From: Meishania litoralis | GTDB lineage: Bacteria > Bacteroidota > Bacteroidia > Flavobacteriales > Flavobacteriaceae | NCBI RefSeq assembly: GCF_042611095.1 | Contig: NZ_JBHFPV010000001.1 | Coordinates: forward strand, 558,001 to 622,000 | Reading direction: 5' to 3' | Length of the DNA: 64,000 nt | Part shown: positions 1 through 9,252 of the stretch, in pieces | Layout: each line of letters opens with the position of its first letter | How positions within the stretch are numbered: position 1 is the first letter of the stretch | Notes under the pieces: model-generated | What the model was told of the DNA's origin: nothing | Database searches by the model: none | Seen by the model: the letters and a program-made list of their open reading frames with translations, nothing else | Translations under genes and position numbers: made by a program

Positions 1-686
1 GAATAGTTATTACCGCTCATGACGATGGAAACAAACCCATTGGGATTCGTCTGTGGGTCCCAAATAAAGAAAGGTGTTTCCGCCAAAGTGGGTTTGGTCG
101 CGATTAGGTTACAGGTAACCTTCGTAAAAACGGTCGTCGTCGTTTCAAAAGCAATTTCGTTAGAGGCATCCTCTACAATATCACCATCGGTAAAAACAAA
201 AGTGAATTCCCGATCGTATTCCATGTCAATGGAAGCATCATCCACCAATAAATAGGCCTTTGGTGTAACATAGGCATCGGAACCAATCACAAATTCGGTA
301 TTGGAATTTCCGGGCGTGGTCGATTCGAACAAATCGTTCAGGTCGATAGTGACTATGGCCGGATTGGCCGCATTATCGGCAGTAACGCTAGCCGTTATCA
401 TGGGATTTGCTTCAAAATCGAATATGGAGGCATCCGCTATGGTCAATTCACCTGTTGTAGCATCAATGCCCAAAGCTCCGGCTGGTGATTGTGAGCTGAT
501 GCTGAAATTTGTCGTGGGCAAGTCGGATTGCACCGTTCCCACAGAATCCCCATTGGCGGGATTTTCATCCAAGGATACCGTTAAATCTTGAAGGTTTACT
601 ACCTGGGCACCATCGTCACTACTACAAGAAATATGAAGTGCAAATGTCAAAAGGATAACATAGAATGATTTAAAAAAATGTCGCAT
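1..686 (-). CDS. Cadherin-repeat-like surface lipoprotein (3' end outside window)
   Basis: The reading frame is open from an ATG at 686 to the left edge, so the C-terminus is missing. The N-terminus is a lipoprotein signal: a hydrophobic stretch followed by HISC, with Cys21 as the likely lipidated residue, then an acidic SSDDG. Residues about 30-115 contain GIDATTGELTI and a following FDFEANP, the pattern of cadherin-type Ca-binding repeats in bacterial surface proteins. This predicts an outer-membrane-anchored extracellular protein, possibly an adhesin. The substrate or partner cannot be read from the visible part. The cadherin assignment rests on motif similarity only; the lipoprotein call is firmer. 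Confidence 0.7.
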   Translation of the reverse strand, partial: MRHFFKSFYVILLTFALHISCSSDDGAQVVNLQDLTVSLDENPANGDSVGTVQSDLPTTNFSISSQSPAGALGIDATTGELTIADASIFDFEANPMITASVTADNAANPAIVTIDLNDLFESTTPGNSNTEFVIGSDAYVTPKAYLLVDDASIDMEYDREFTFVFTDGDIVEDASNEIAFETTTTVFTKVTCNLIATKPTLAETPFFIWDPQTNPNGFVSIVMSGNNY

Positions 687-736
687 AATAGTATTGGTTT
701 GATAGGTTTAATGAATTGGAGAAATTAAAGGGGTTT

Positions 737-1303
737 TTAGTAGTCCATCTCAATGAATGAGCCCTCCAATCCGTATGAAAAAGTGAAGGAGGTTCCCCCG
801 TTTTCGGGCTGTAGTTTTACAATGTACTCCGCCGCTTCAATATCTCCGTTTTTTGGATATTTTATAAAGGCCATTTCAAGTCGTGGGTTGTCTATATCTT
901 TCTCTTCTTCTAGTTGTTCCCTAGATTTCTCAACGAGCTCACCCAATTTTTCCAGGCTGATTTTCTCGTTCAATTGGAACATAAAATCCGCCGCTTTGGT
1001 GCCCTCTGGCACTTCTAGGGTTATATCAGAAGTTTGGTTCCAATTACCCATGGCGTAGGTCCATTGACCCATTTCCATAGATTCTGGATCATTCGTTACC
1101 GTGGTAGAAATGCTGTTACCTATCGATTCGTTATAGATAATGGTCAATTCGGTATAATAGGCATCATTACCAAATTCTTTCTTCAATTCTTTCTCAATGC
1201 CAGAAAAGCCATCTGCCGTGGCAGGTTGTTTTGATGCACCTCCACCGCAGGAAATCGCCATTGTCGCTATGATGCCCATGAGGGCCATTTTCAGTTTTTT
1301 CAT
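737..1303 (-). CDS. Lipoprotein of unknown function, 188 aa
   Basis: I do not recognise the family. The N-terminus has a positively charged MKKLKM, a hydrophobic core and the lipobox-like AISCGGG (Cys19), so it should be a lipid-anchored periplasmic or outer-membrane protein. The mature part is acidic and mixed alpha/beta, with a charged helix near residues 115-140 (EKSREQLEEEKD) and a C-terminal beta-rich part ending in EMDY. It lies 19 bases upstream, in transcription order, of nothing co-directional and just downstream of a small membrane protein gene on the same strand, so the two are probably one transcript. No catalytic motif is visible. Confidence 0.7.
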   Translation of the reverse strand: MKKLKMALMGIIATMAISCGGGASKQPATADGFSGIEKELKKEFGNDAYYTELTIIYNESIGNSISTTVTNDPESMEMGQWTYAMGNWNQTSDITLEVPEGTKAADFMFQLNEKISLEKLGELVEKSREQLEEEKDIDNPRLEMAFIKYPKNGDIEAAEYIVKLQPENGGTSFTFSYGLEGSFIEMDY

Positions 1304-1322
1304 TTGTTTTATGATTTAAAAA

Positions 1323-1535
1323 TTATTCTTCGCTATCCCTTCCAAAAAGAAAGAACAATGCACCTCCGCCGAGGATCAAAAGGATTCTAACGACCCATCC
1401 CATGCCAGTGCCCCACATATCTACCCATGCGAGCAATCTGATATTGTAGTTGAAAATGGATAGCAACATGGATATGATGCCCATGGCCGCAAGTACAAGG
1501 CCGGCCTGACCTAATTTTGGTTTGATGTTTTCCAT
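1323..1535 (-). CDS. Small two-helix membrane protein, 70 aa
   Basis: A short protein beginning MENIKPKLGQAG. A longer frame exists upstream to 1580, but its extra 15 residues look non-coding and the ATG at 1535 places a short polar N-terminus before the first membrane segment. Two hydrophobic segments are visible, roughly residues 10-28 and 46-64, joined by NIRLLAWVDMWGTG, and the tail ends GRDSEE. The gene ends 19 bases before the lipoprotein gene that follows it on the same strand, so they may be co-transcribed. The function is unknown. The composition is typical of small inner-membrane proteins. Confidence 0.6.
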   Translation of the reverse strand: MENIKPKLGQAGLVLAAMGIISMLLSIFNYNIRLLAWVDMWGTGMGWVVRILLILGGGALFFLFGRDSEE

Positions 1536-1778
1536 ACGATTTGTTTTTATTGGTTTACGCCATTCCAGACATGGAACCACCCGAGGAAAAGGGAAATTTT
1601 AGTAGGTAATTCCAAGTAAGAAATGGTTCTCGCAGTATAAAGGTGCGCTAATGATATGGAAAGGAAAACAGCAAATACTTATCCGTTGACCATCAACACA
1701 TATATGCGACATTTGACCAAAAATGCGTTTTGATCAACCTGATGCCAATTGCTGTATTCTCGCTTTGGAAAGAGGAAT
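1536..1778. other. Intergenic region with no recognised element
   Basis: This 243-base spacer separates the small membrane protein gene from the 3' end of the LytTR regulator gene; both are on the minus strand. It must hold the promoter of the small membrane protein gene. I find no perfect TAnnTTTG box, no strong hairpin and no credible reading frame. Confidence 0.4.
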
Positions 1779-2516
1779 TTAAAGGCTGTTGTACTTAAGA
1801 AAAGTAGCTATAAAAGCTTCTTTTTTACGCGAGGAAACAGGTATTTTTTTTCCGTTTTTCAGATAGATGGTTCCTGATTTATCGTACTTGTCGATGTACT
1901 TTAGGTTAACCATAAAAGATTGGTGCGGCCGTGTGAAATTTACTTTTTCAAGTTGTTCTTCATATTCCTTTATAGGTTTTGAGGCCACATATTTTTTATT
2001 ATTGGACAAGTAGAACGTAGTATAGCCCTTGTCAGATTCACAGTATAGCAATTCTTTGAGGTCAATGACTTGAAAACTGTCGCTCAATGAAAGTACCAAA
2101 GTGGCATCATCTTGGTGCCAGACTTTTTTGGCGGTGTTCAATTGCTTTTTCTGTTCCGAAATAGGCAAGGACTTGATTTTCTTGAGGGCCGCTTCCAATT
2201 CGTCAAAGTCAACAGGTTTTAACAAGTAATCGACCGCGCCAGCCTTTAATGCTTTTAAGGCATATTCTTCATAGGCAGTAATGAAAATGGTCTTAAAATC
2301 AAGATTTTCGGTTTGGTCAAGAAAATCGAACCCGGTACCATCGGTAAGGTTAATGTCTAAAAATACCAGTTCTGGTTTGCAGGCATTGGCGACCACCACA
2401 GCCTCTTTTACCGAAGTACATTCGCCGATAATCGCTACCTCGGTTTCAACCTTTTCCAAGAGATTTATCAATCCTTTTCTAATGTAGACTTTGTCCTCAA
2501 CGATAAGTGCCTTCAT
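1779..2516 (-). CDS. LytTR-family response regulator
   Basis: A DNA-binding two-component regulator of 245 aa. Residues 1-120 form a receiver domain: the acidic pocket is seen in IVEDK near the N-terminus, the phosphoacceptor is Asp54 in VFLDINL, and the conserved Lys is in YLLKPVD. Residues about 140-245 form a LytTR DNA-binding domain, with the typical FTRPHQSFMVNLKYIDK stretch. The start ATGA overlaps the stop of the upstream kinase gene by four bases, so the two are translationally coupled, and the regulator is the predicted phospho-target of one or both kinases next to it. Target genes cannot be read from the sequence; binding sites for LytTR proteins are usually direct repeats. Confidence 0.92.
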   Translation of the reverse strand: MKALIVEDKVYIRKGLINLLEKVETEVAIIGECTSVKEAVVVANACKPELVFLDINLTDGTGFDFLDQTENLDFKTIFITAYEEYALKALKAGAVDYLLKPVDFDELEAALKKIKSLPISEQKKQLNTAKKVWHQDDATLVLSLSDSFQVIDLKELLYCESDKGYTTFYLSNNKKYVASKPIKEYEEQLEKVNFTRPHQSFMVNLKYIDKYDKSGTIYLKNGKKIPVSSRKKEAFIATFLKYNSL

Positions 2517-4705
2517 GAATTCTCGATAATTTTATAGGGAACAATCAAAACGACCTTAGTTCCCTGTTCATCGTCCTTTTTTCTATCCTCAATGGTGATG
2601 CCGCCGGGTACTTTAAAATCTTTGCCCAAAATTTCTAACCGCTCCTTGGTGATGGTCGTTGCAAGGGACTTCTTCTTAGTATTCGGTTTGCTTGATGTAG
2701 TATCGATTCCTAAGCCGTTGTCCGTTATGGTACAGCTTAATTTGTTATGCTCAAAAGTGAGGTGGATTTCTATTTCACGATGTTCTTGATCGGCCATAAA
2801 AGCATGTTCAATGGCATTTTCGATAAAGGGCTGGATGAGCATTGGTGGAATCAAAAAGAGGTTGATGTCTATGTTTTCATCAACCAACAGGTTATACTCG
2901 TAGGGAGGGTCGGCATCCAAATTTTGCAGGATCATATAGTTGTCAATGGCATCCAGTTCTTGTATAAGGGGCACGACCTTGTCACGTGAATTTTCCAATA
3001 CAATGCGCAACAGTTTGGAGAATTTTGTAAGGTAGGTAATTGATTTTTTTTCTTCCCCATTGAGGATCATACCTTGTAAAACCGAAAGTGAATTAAAGAT
3101 AAAGTGCGGGGTCATTTGAGAGCGCAACAGTTTTTGTTCGGTAACGATATGCTCGTTCTTAACCTTTATGGTGTTGAATTTCTGAAGGAAGATCATTGAG
3201 CCCGATACAATGGATAAGACCAGTATACCAATAATGGCCCAGAGGTAATTTTGCCGCGATTTTGCAAGGTCTTGTGATGTGTCCAAGACCGTTTTGGTAA
3301 GCTTCAGTTCACGTATACTTGCAGAATCCAAGGCCTGTTTGTACTTGTACTCATATTCCAGTTGGGCTATTTTTTCAATATTCTTTTTGTTGAAAATGCT
3401 GTCGTTCAATATTTTAAATTGTTGGTGGCTTTCAAGGGCTTTTTTGTAGTTTCCCAGGTTTTGGTATATGATTGAAAGCAAACTGTATGCATCCCTTTGA
3501 TAATCAATAACCCCGATACTGTTCGAAAGTTCTTTGCTTTTCAATACATTCAATAGGGCTTCATCATATTTTTCTTGGTTAGTGTATACTTTTGCCAATC
3601 CTAAATAGGAATAACACAATCCCAATTGACTTCCAATATCAAGATTGATTTCCTTGGCCTCCAAAAATTTTTGAAGTGCAACTGAATTATCATTGATTCC
3701 CAAATAAACATCGCCCATATTGATCAAACATCGCGCAATATTGTCTTTGTCATTGATTGATTTACTTAATTTCAAGGCGTCTTCAAGATAAACAAGCGCA
3801 TTTTTATAGTCTTGTTTCTGTTTGTAGACAACGCCTATGTTGTTTAGTGTTAATGCTTTGTTCTTTTTATGAACATTTTTCTCACGAATCTTTAATGATT
3901 CCTTATAGTTTGCAATTGCCTTGTCATATTCTTTATTGTTTTTATAGAGTATGCCAATGTTATTCAAAACAGAAGATATACCTGCCGTGTCCTTAGTTGT
4001 TTTATAAATAGATAAGGATTTGTTGTAGTATTCCAGGGCAAGAGGGTAATTCCCTTTGTGCAGATGGGTGGACCCCATATTATTAAAGCAGCTTGATAAT
4101 TCCAATTTGTTATCGAATTCCATATTTAAATCAATGGCGTAATTCAAATATTCCTGAGCTTTTTCGTAATTGCCCATATCCAAATAACAGAATCCTATAT
4201 ACTTTAAATTTATCGCTGCGGTTTTTGATTGACCAATCCGTTTGGCAATGTTTACGGACTTCTTGTAATTTTCAATGGATTTAGTGTAGTCAAAATCATT
4301 ATAATAAGCTAGTCCAATCTCTGCATAGCAATCGGAAACGGCTCTTTCATCCCCACCTTCTTCATATAGTGAAAGTGACTTCTTGAATAGTTCTATTGCT
4401 TTTTGATTATTTGATTCAGAAGACTGGATAAGGCCATTTATGTATAAATTTCTCGCCTTGCCCTTTTTGAAATCGATCATATGCAACAGGTCATCCGATT
4501 CATCTAAATACTCAAGTGATTTTACTAAATCACTGCTGAAATAAGAAAAGGCCAAGTCATTTAAGAGATTCACTCTTACAGTATCCATTTCAGAATGAAG
4601 CTTCAATTCGTTTTTTATACTATCTATTTTCTTGGTCTGCCCCCTAACGCTCCCTATAATTAAGAGAACAATAAAAAGTAAAGTATTTTTAACTAGTGTA
4701 GCCAT
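2513..4705 (-). CDS. TPR-sensor histidine kinase of the LytS/His_kinase type
   Basis: A 730 aa sensor kinase. Residues 1-23 look like a signal peptide (ending SVRGQ), residues about 40-440 are a series of tetratricopeptide repeats, a coiled coil runs about 440-485 and one membrane segment spans 488-507. The output part is the His_kinase family: the phosphoacceptor is His534 in the PHFIFN motif, followed by a GHKL ATPase domain with the N box QPFIENAIEHA (about 625-635) and the G box DNGLGID. The topology puts the TPR region in the periplasm. The gene lies 6 bases after an upstream paralogue and overlaps the LytTR regulator gene by 4 bases. The ligand sensed by the TPRs is unknown. Confidence 0.9.
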   Translation of the reverse strand: MATLVKNTLLFIVLLIIGSVRGQTKKIDSIKNELKLHSEMDTVRVNLLNDLAFSYFSSDLVKSLEYLDESDDLLHMIDFKKGKARNLYINGLIQSSESNNQKAIELFKKSLSLYEEGGDERAVSDCYAEIGLAYYNDFDYTKSIENYKKSVNIAKRIGQSKTAAINLKYIGFCYLDMGNYEKAQEYLNYAIDLNMEFDNKLELSSCFNNMGSTHLHKGNYPLALEYYNKSLSIYKTTKDTAGISSVLNNIGILYKNNKEYDKAIANYKESLKIREKNVHKKNKALTLNNIGVVYKQKQDYKNALVYLEDALKLSKSINDKDNIARCLINMGDVYLGINDNSVALQKFLEAKEINLDIGSQLGLCYSYLGLAKVYTNQEKYDEALLNVLKSKELSNSIGVIDYQRDAYSLLSIIYQNLGNYKKALESHQQFKILNDSIFNKKNIEKIAQLEYEYKYKQALDSASIRELKLTKTVLDTSQDLAKSRQNYLWAIIGILVLSIVSGSMIFLQKFNTIKVKNEHIVTEQKLLRSQMTPHFIFNSLSVLQGMILNGEEKKSITYLTKFSKLLRIVLENSRDKVVPLIQELDAIDNYMILQNLDADPPYEYNLLVDENIDINLFLIPPMLIQPFIENAIEHAFMADQEHREIEIHLTFEHNKLSCTITDNGLGIDTTSSKPNTKKKSLATTITKERLEILGKDFKVPGGITIEDRKKDDEQGTKVVLIVPYKIIENS

Positions 4706-4711
4706 TCTCTA

Positions 4712-6967
4712 TTATGCAGATGCAGGGTTAAGTTTATATGGAATAACCAGTGCGACTTTTGTTCCCCGTACATTGTCTTTTATTCTGTCCTCTATTTTTA
4801 CGTCACCTGGCATTTGAAAATCCTTTGCCAGTAATTGAAGTCGTTCCCTTGTTATGGTCGTGGCCAAAGATTTCTTATTTCCATTGGTTTTTGTGGAAAT
4901 TGCATCTATACCGATCCCGTTATCCACTATGGTACAGCTCAATTCGTTATGAGTAAAAGAAATATGGACGTTTATTTCACGATTTTCTTGGTCTGGCAAA
5001 TAAGCATGTTCGATCGCATTTTCTATAAAAGGTTGAATGAGCATGGGCGGGACCAAAAACAGGTTAATATCTATGTTTTCGTCAACTACCAGACTATAAT
5101 CATAGGGAGGGTAGGCATCCAAATTCTGTAAAATCATATAGTTGTCGATGGCATCAAGCTCTTGAATTAAAGGAACGACCTTGTCTCGGGAGTTTTCCAG
5201 AACGATGCGCAGCAGTTTTGAGAATTTGGAAAGGTAGGTGATGGATTTTTTCACCTCTTTGTTCAAGACCATCCCCTGTAATACCGAAAGCGAGTTAAAG
5301 ATAAAATGGGGGGTCATTTGCGAGCGCAACAGTTTTTGCTCGGTCACGATGTGCTGGTTCTTGATTTTAACGGACCTGTATTTTTGATAGAACACAAAGG
5401 AACCTGACATTATAGAGGTGACCAGGAAACCGATAACGGCCCACAGGTAGTTTTGTTTGGTCTTTGCCAAGTCTTGCGAGGTACTCAAAATGGTCTTGTT
5501 CAATTTGAGTTCCCGGATACTGGCCGAGTCCAAGGCCTGTTTGTATTTATACTCATATTCGAGTTGGGCGATTTTTTCAATATTTTCCTTATTGAAAAGA
5601 CTGTCGTTCAATATTTTGAATTGTTTGTGGCTCTCAAATGCTTTTTTGTATTGCCCCATGTTTCTGTATACTTCTGAAAGTAATTCTTCCGCTTTTTTCT
5701 GAGTTTCAAAAAGATTAAGCGCTTGAGCAACTTTTCTTCCTTTTAAAATATATGAAAGGGCATTATCATATTGTTGTTCAAGTATATATGACTCAGAAAT
5801 TCCTAAATAATCATAAGCTATTCCACTCTTGTTGTCAATTTTCCGGTTGATGTTGTTTGCCAAGACAAAATTTTCGCGTGCAATTGATGGTCTTTTAATC
5901 AATAAATTAACTGCACCGATATTTTGAAAGCATATGGCAACCTGTTTTAAATTGTTAATTTCCTGACTTGTTGCAAGAGATATGCGGTAATATTCAAGCG
6001 CTTCTTCATAATCCTTTTCATTCTTATAAATATTACCAATGTTGATATTGTTTAAGGCGATAATGCTCTTAAAATCATTTTGTTCTGAAATACTCAAGGA
6101 TTCTTCCAAATAGTCCAAAGCTTTATTTTCTTGCCCAATTAGGGTATAGATTTCCCCTAAATTGTTTAATGTGGTTGCAATACTCCAAGAATCGCTTGTT
6201 CTTTTATTGTATTCCAGACTTTTATTATAATATTCTATGGCCTTTGGATAGTTGCCCCGTGTTTTATAAACACCCCCCAAATTACTGTGCACATAGGATA
6301 TGCCATCGTCGTCTTTGATTGCCACACTTTGACCCAATGCCTTTTTATATTGTATAATTGCTTCGTTATATTTTCCTATTTCAGTATAGGCATTGGCCAT
6401 GTTTATTAAAATGGTTATTAGCTCTCTTTGGTTCCCGAGTTTTTTGTAGACTTCAAATGCTTTATTATAAGATTTTAATGCTTCATCATATTGGGATTGA
6501 TCATATTGCGTGATACCAAATGCCGTGTAATTCCCTGCAATTCCCTCTAGATTATTTATGGATTGATTAAGTTCCAGCGAACGTTCAAAAAGATTCAAAC
6601 TGGCCGTATAGTTCGATTTTCTATTTTCCAGAATTCCTTGCAAGTACAGAATCTTTGCCTTTCCTTTTGTATAGTTTAGGCTATCACTTAAAACTTCAGC
6701 TTTCTCTATATAAAATTTGGTAGCTTCCAAATCACTCTGAAAATTCGCAAAGGCTAACTCGTACAAGAGAAGTACTCTAATGGAATCATTGCCTACATGA
6801 TTTTCCAACACTGTTTTTAAGCTGTCAACTTGACTTTGTTGTGACTTAACCGAAACCGTTTTAAGAAAAATAATGACAAGGAAAATTATATAGTAGAAAC
6901 TAGAAACTGGGTAAGTCAATTTAATTGATATGCTTCTTTTTCGTGTGGATTTGGCAAATAAATGCAT
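4712..6967 (-). CDS. Second TPR-sensor histidine kinase, tandem paralogue
   Basis: A 751 aa kinase with the same architecture as its downstream neighbour: an N-terminal hydrophobic segment (residues 21-40), TPR repeats about 60-450, a coiled coil, a membrane segment about 507-526, the phosphoacceptor His554 in PHFIFN, and a C-terminal ATPase domain with QPFIENAIEHA and DNGIGID. From about residue 440 to the end the two proteins are nearly superimposable, whereas their TPR regions differ strongly. This points to a duplication in which the output half stayed alike and the sensor half diverged. It is the first gene of a kinase-kinase-regulator unit. It has 30 or so extra N-terminal residues, mostly basic, before the hydrophobic stretch. 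Confidence 0.9.
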   Translation of the reverse strand: MHLFAKSTRKRSISIKLTYPVSSFYYIIFLVIIFLKTVSVKSQQSQVDSLKTVLENHVGNDSIRVLLLYELAFANFQSDLEATKFYIEKAEVLSDSLNYTKGKAKILYLQGILENRKSNYTASLNLFERSLELNQSINNLEGIAGNYTAFGITQYDQSQYDEALKSYNKAFEVYKKLGNQRELITILINMANAYTEIGKYNEAIIQYKKALGQSVAIKDDDGISYVHSNLGGVYKTRGNYPKAIEYYNKSLEYNKRTSDSWSIATTLNNLGEIYTLIGQENKALDYLEESLSISEQNDFKSIIALNNINIGNIYKNEKDYEEALEYYRISLATSQEINNLKQVAICFQNIGAVNLLIKRPSIARENFVLANNINRKIDNKSGIAYDYLGISESYILEQQYDNALSYILKGRKVAQALNLFETQKKAEELLSEVYRNMGQYKKAFESHKQFKILNDSLFNKENIEKIAQLEYEYKYKQALDSASIRELKLNKTILSTSQDLAKTKQNYLWAVIGFLVTSIMSGSFVFYQKYRSVKIKNQHIVTEQKLLRSQMTPHFIFNSLSVLQGMVLNKEVKKSITYLSKFSKLLRIVLENSRDKVVPLIQELDAIDNYMILQNLDAYPPYDYSLVVDENIDINLFLVPPMLIQPFIENAIEHAYLPDQENREINVHISFTHNELSCTIVDNGIGIDAISTKTNGNKKSLATTITRERLQLLAKDFQMPGDVKIEDRIKDNVRGTKVALVIPYKLNPASA

Positions 6968-7636
6968 AGTTAAAATCGCAAAAACCCTAATACTGAAGGA
7001 ACATTCATTTTCTATCTCTTCAAATCCTTTTTAATAGACAAAATACGGATTTAACTATATGTAATTGGGTAAGAAAAAGGTTTTATTTGAAAAAAGGGAT
7101 ATGTAATGTTTATTGGGTGCTTTTGAATCAATATCCGTAATGACCTGACAAATAAATGTAGGTGGAATAGGTTGGCCAAAAACATATGGTCTAACATCAC
7201 TAACCTAAAAGAAAAGTTCACTCTTGGAGTATTTAAGCCACCTTTTTATTACCGGAATCACAATTTGTTGAGGCAAACAAACAGGGGGTGTAACCAAAAT
7301 TTGATATCCCACAACCAACAAAAATCAAATTAGTAAAATCCATGTTGTACATACAAATAGGTTTTGCTACTTTCCATTTAATGCAAATAGAAATATTGCG
7401 ACATTTCAAATCACGCCGAACGATCCCCGAAATGCGTAAAATTTCTCGACAATAACTAGAAATCTATAACCTTATCATGGGTATCATCGATATCTTGGCG
7501 CATAAAATTCGCTTGATAATTTATGGTCGTTGTATGGGAGTTAGGGCAATACCGCTTTTGCAAAATTTGAAGCGGAATGGTATTCCCAACTATAAAGCCT
7601 AAACCTTATTTTATTTAAAGACAAAAAATGAAAACT
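6968..7636. other. 670-base AT-rich spacer with two mini reading frames
   Basis: The spacer lies between the start of the kinase operon (at 6967, reading left) and the stop of the amidohydrolase gene (at 7637, also reading left). It must contain the kinase operon promoter. On the plus strand there are two short ATG frames, 7342-7455 (37 codons, ending RRTIPEMRKISRQ) and 7477-7602 (41 codons, beginning MGIIDILAHKIRLI). Neither resembles a family I know, and both could be chance or relics. I see no strong terminator hairpin and no perfect TAnnTTTG promoter box. Confidence 0.35.
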
Positions 7637-9085
7637 TCATCGATTTACCGACCTTTCGACCATGGCCAGCTCTTTTTGCAAGCGCTCATAATCAAAAACC
7701 TCTCCTTTAAGCACGACCGCATTGATCCGTTTTGTGTTTTCGATATCTTCCAATGGATTGGCATCCAACAGTACCAAATCAGCTAATTTCCCTTCATCGA
7801 CACTTCCCTGAACATTTTCTTTTTCAAAGTACAAGGCGGGATTCAGCGTGGCCGTTCTTAGGGCTTCTGCGGGAGTCAACCCCGATTCGACCAGCATCTG
7901 CAATTCGTAGTGCAGGCTCAAACCCGGAAAACAAAGGGGGTTGGCCCCAACGTCGGTACCTGCCAAAAGGCCCACTCCTGCAGTATTCATTTCGCCGATG
8001 CGCTCTTTGTACGCTTCGACCAATTTCTTCTTTACCATTATGATTTTAGGCAGTCTGTTCTGTAAATGATCATTATTTTCAGGTTTCCAATAATTTCTCA
8101 TATACATGGGCAAGTACTTAAAATGGATGCTGTCTTTTAATATTTCCTGTTCAAAATAAGCATTCTTGTACCACATTGAGATGGTAGGTGTGTGCCACGT
8201 TTCATTTTTCACGAACGTTTCATATAATGTTCGCGCTTTTTCCTCGTCATAAGTATCCAGCATCAGTTCGTTTCTATAGACATATTTATCAACGGGATTA
8301 GTAATATCTCCATAATCTACCTCTTTTGCATAGAGCTGATCCGCCCGGGCCGAACAGTCCATCAACAGGTTCAATAGATGTTCCTGGCTTTTCATTCCCG
8401 CTATGGAAGCCTCGGCCGTGGTGACCGTGAGCGGCACATGACCCACATGCGGAAAATCCAATTGCCTGGCATATTTGCTCAATTCGAAATAGATGCTGTC
8501 GGGCAGCAAGGAATAAATCTTTAAAAAATCGGCACCCGAATTTTTAAGGGAGTCGACCATTGGTTTTACCTTGCTGAGATCGGAAATGCCCACAGACCCG
8601 TCCCACATGGGATTAGGCCCATCGATCAGGGGGCCACAAGCAACAATTTCAGGTCCGACCAATTCCTTGGATCTGATCTTGGTTCTCCACTTTTCGATTA
8701 CTTCCATACTGCCCGCCATATCGCGAATGCCGGTCACACCATAGCGTACAAAGAGTGGCATTAATTGGTCTCGACTGTATTCGTCCGGATCCATGCGCCA
8801 CATCTCGGGATCATCAGGATGGGCATGCATATCCCATAATCCGGGAATGATGTATTTGCCCGATCCATCGATTATTTCATTATTGCTTTTAGTTTGTTCT
8901 TTATGGTCTCTAATTTGAACAATTCGATCTCCATTGATCCAGATATCCTTCTTGGCCGCAAGCAGATTACCCTTCTTTACATCGACTACCCAAACATTCT
9001 TGATCAGTAACGTTGCATCGATCTTCTGTTCAGTACATCCGACCGACATACACAAAATGAGAAATAAAATCGCTATTTTTTGCAT
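7637..9085 (-). CDS. Metal-dependent amidohydrolase lipoprotein (imidazolonepropionase-like)
   Basis: A 482 aa member of the amidohydrolase superfamily (COG1228 type). The N-terminus has a lipoprotein signal ending SVGC (Cys17). Metal ligands are visible in order: H87xH89 in WDMHAHPDD, a candidate carboxylated Lys in DFLKIYS, His in FPHVGHVPL, His in SQEHLL and the catalytic Asp in GTDVG. The C-terminal part (EALRTATLNPA followed by GKLADLVLLDANPL) is the small beta-sandwich typical of this group. The predicted role is periplasmic or surface hydrolysis of an amide bond, such as a dipeptide, a lactam or a cyclic imide; the sequence does not identify the substrate. It appears to be a single-gene transcript. 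Confidence 0.88.
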   Translation of the reverse strand: MQKIAILFLILCMSVGCTEQKIDATLLIKNVWVVDVKKGNLLAAKKDIWINGDRIVQIRDHKEQTKSNNEIIDGSGKYIIPGLWDMHAHPDDPEMWRMDPDEYSRDQLMPLFVRYGVTGIRDMAGSMEVIEKWRTKIRSKELVGPEIVACGPLIDGPNPMWDGSVGISDLSKVKPMVDSLKNSGADFLKIYSLLPDSIYFELSKYARQLDFPHVGHVPLTVTTAEASIAGMKSQEHLLNLLMDCSARADQLYAKEVDYGDITNPVDKYVYRNELMLDTYDEEKARTLYETFVKNETWHTPTISMWYKNAYFEQEILKDSIHFKYLPMYMRNYWKPENNDHLQNRLPKIIMVKKKLVEAYKERIGEMNTAGVGLLAGTDVGANPLCFPGLSLHYELQMLVESGLTPAEALRTATLNPALYFEKENVQGSVDEGKLADLVLLDANPLEDIENTKRINAVVLKGEVFDYERLQKELAMVERSVNR

Positions 9086-9252
9086 GAGTGCTACAAATAT
9101 GAACGAACAATTTACTCAATATTTTTTTATGACTTTATGGTAATAAATTATGCTGGCCACGATGCTACTCGGGTAGATTTACCATATGGTTGTCTCAAAT
9201 AATAGGAGGTAATCGACTTGCTTTCGCTATCTTTAAAACCTACTAGACGGCT

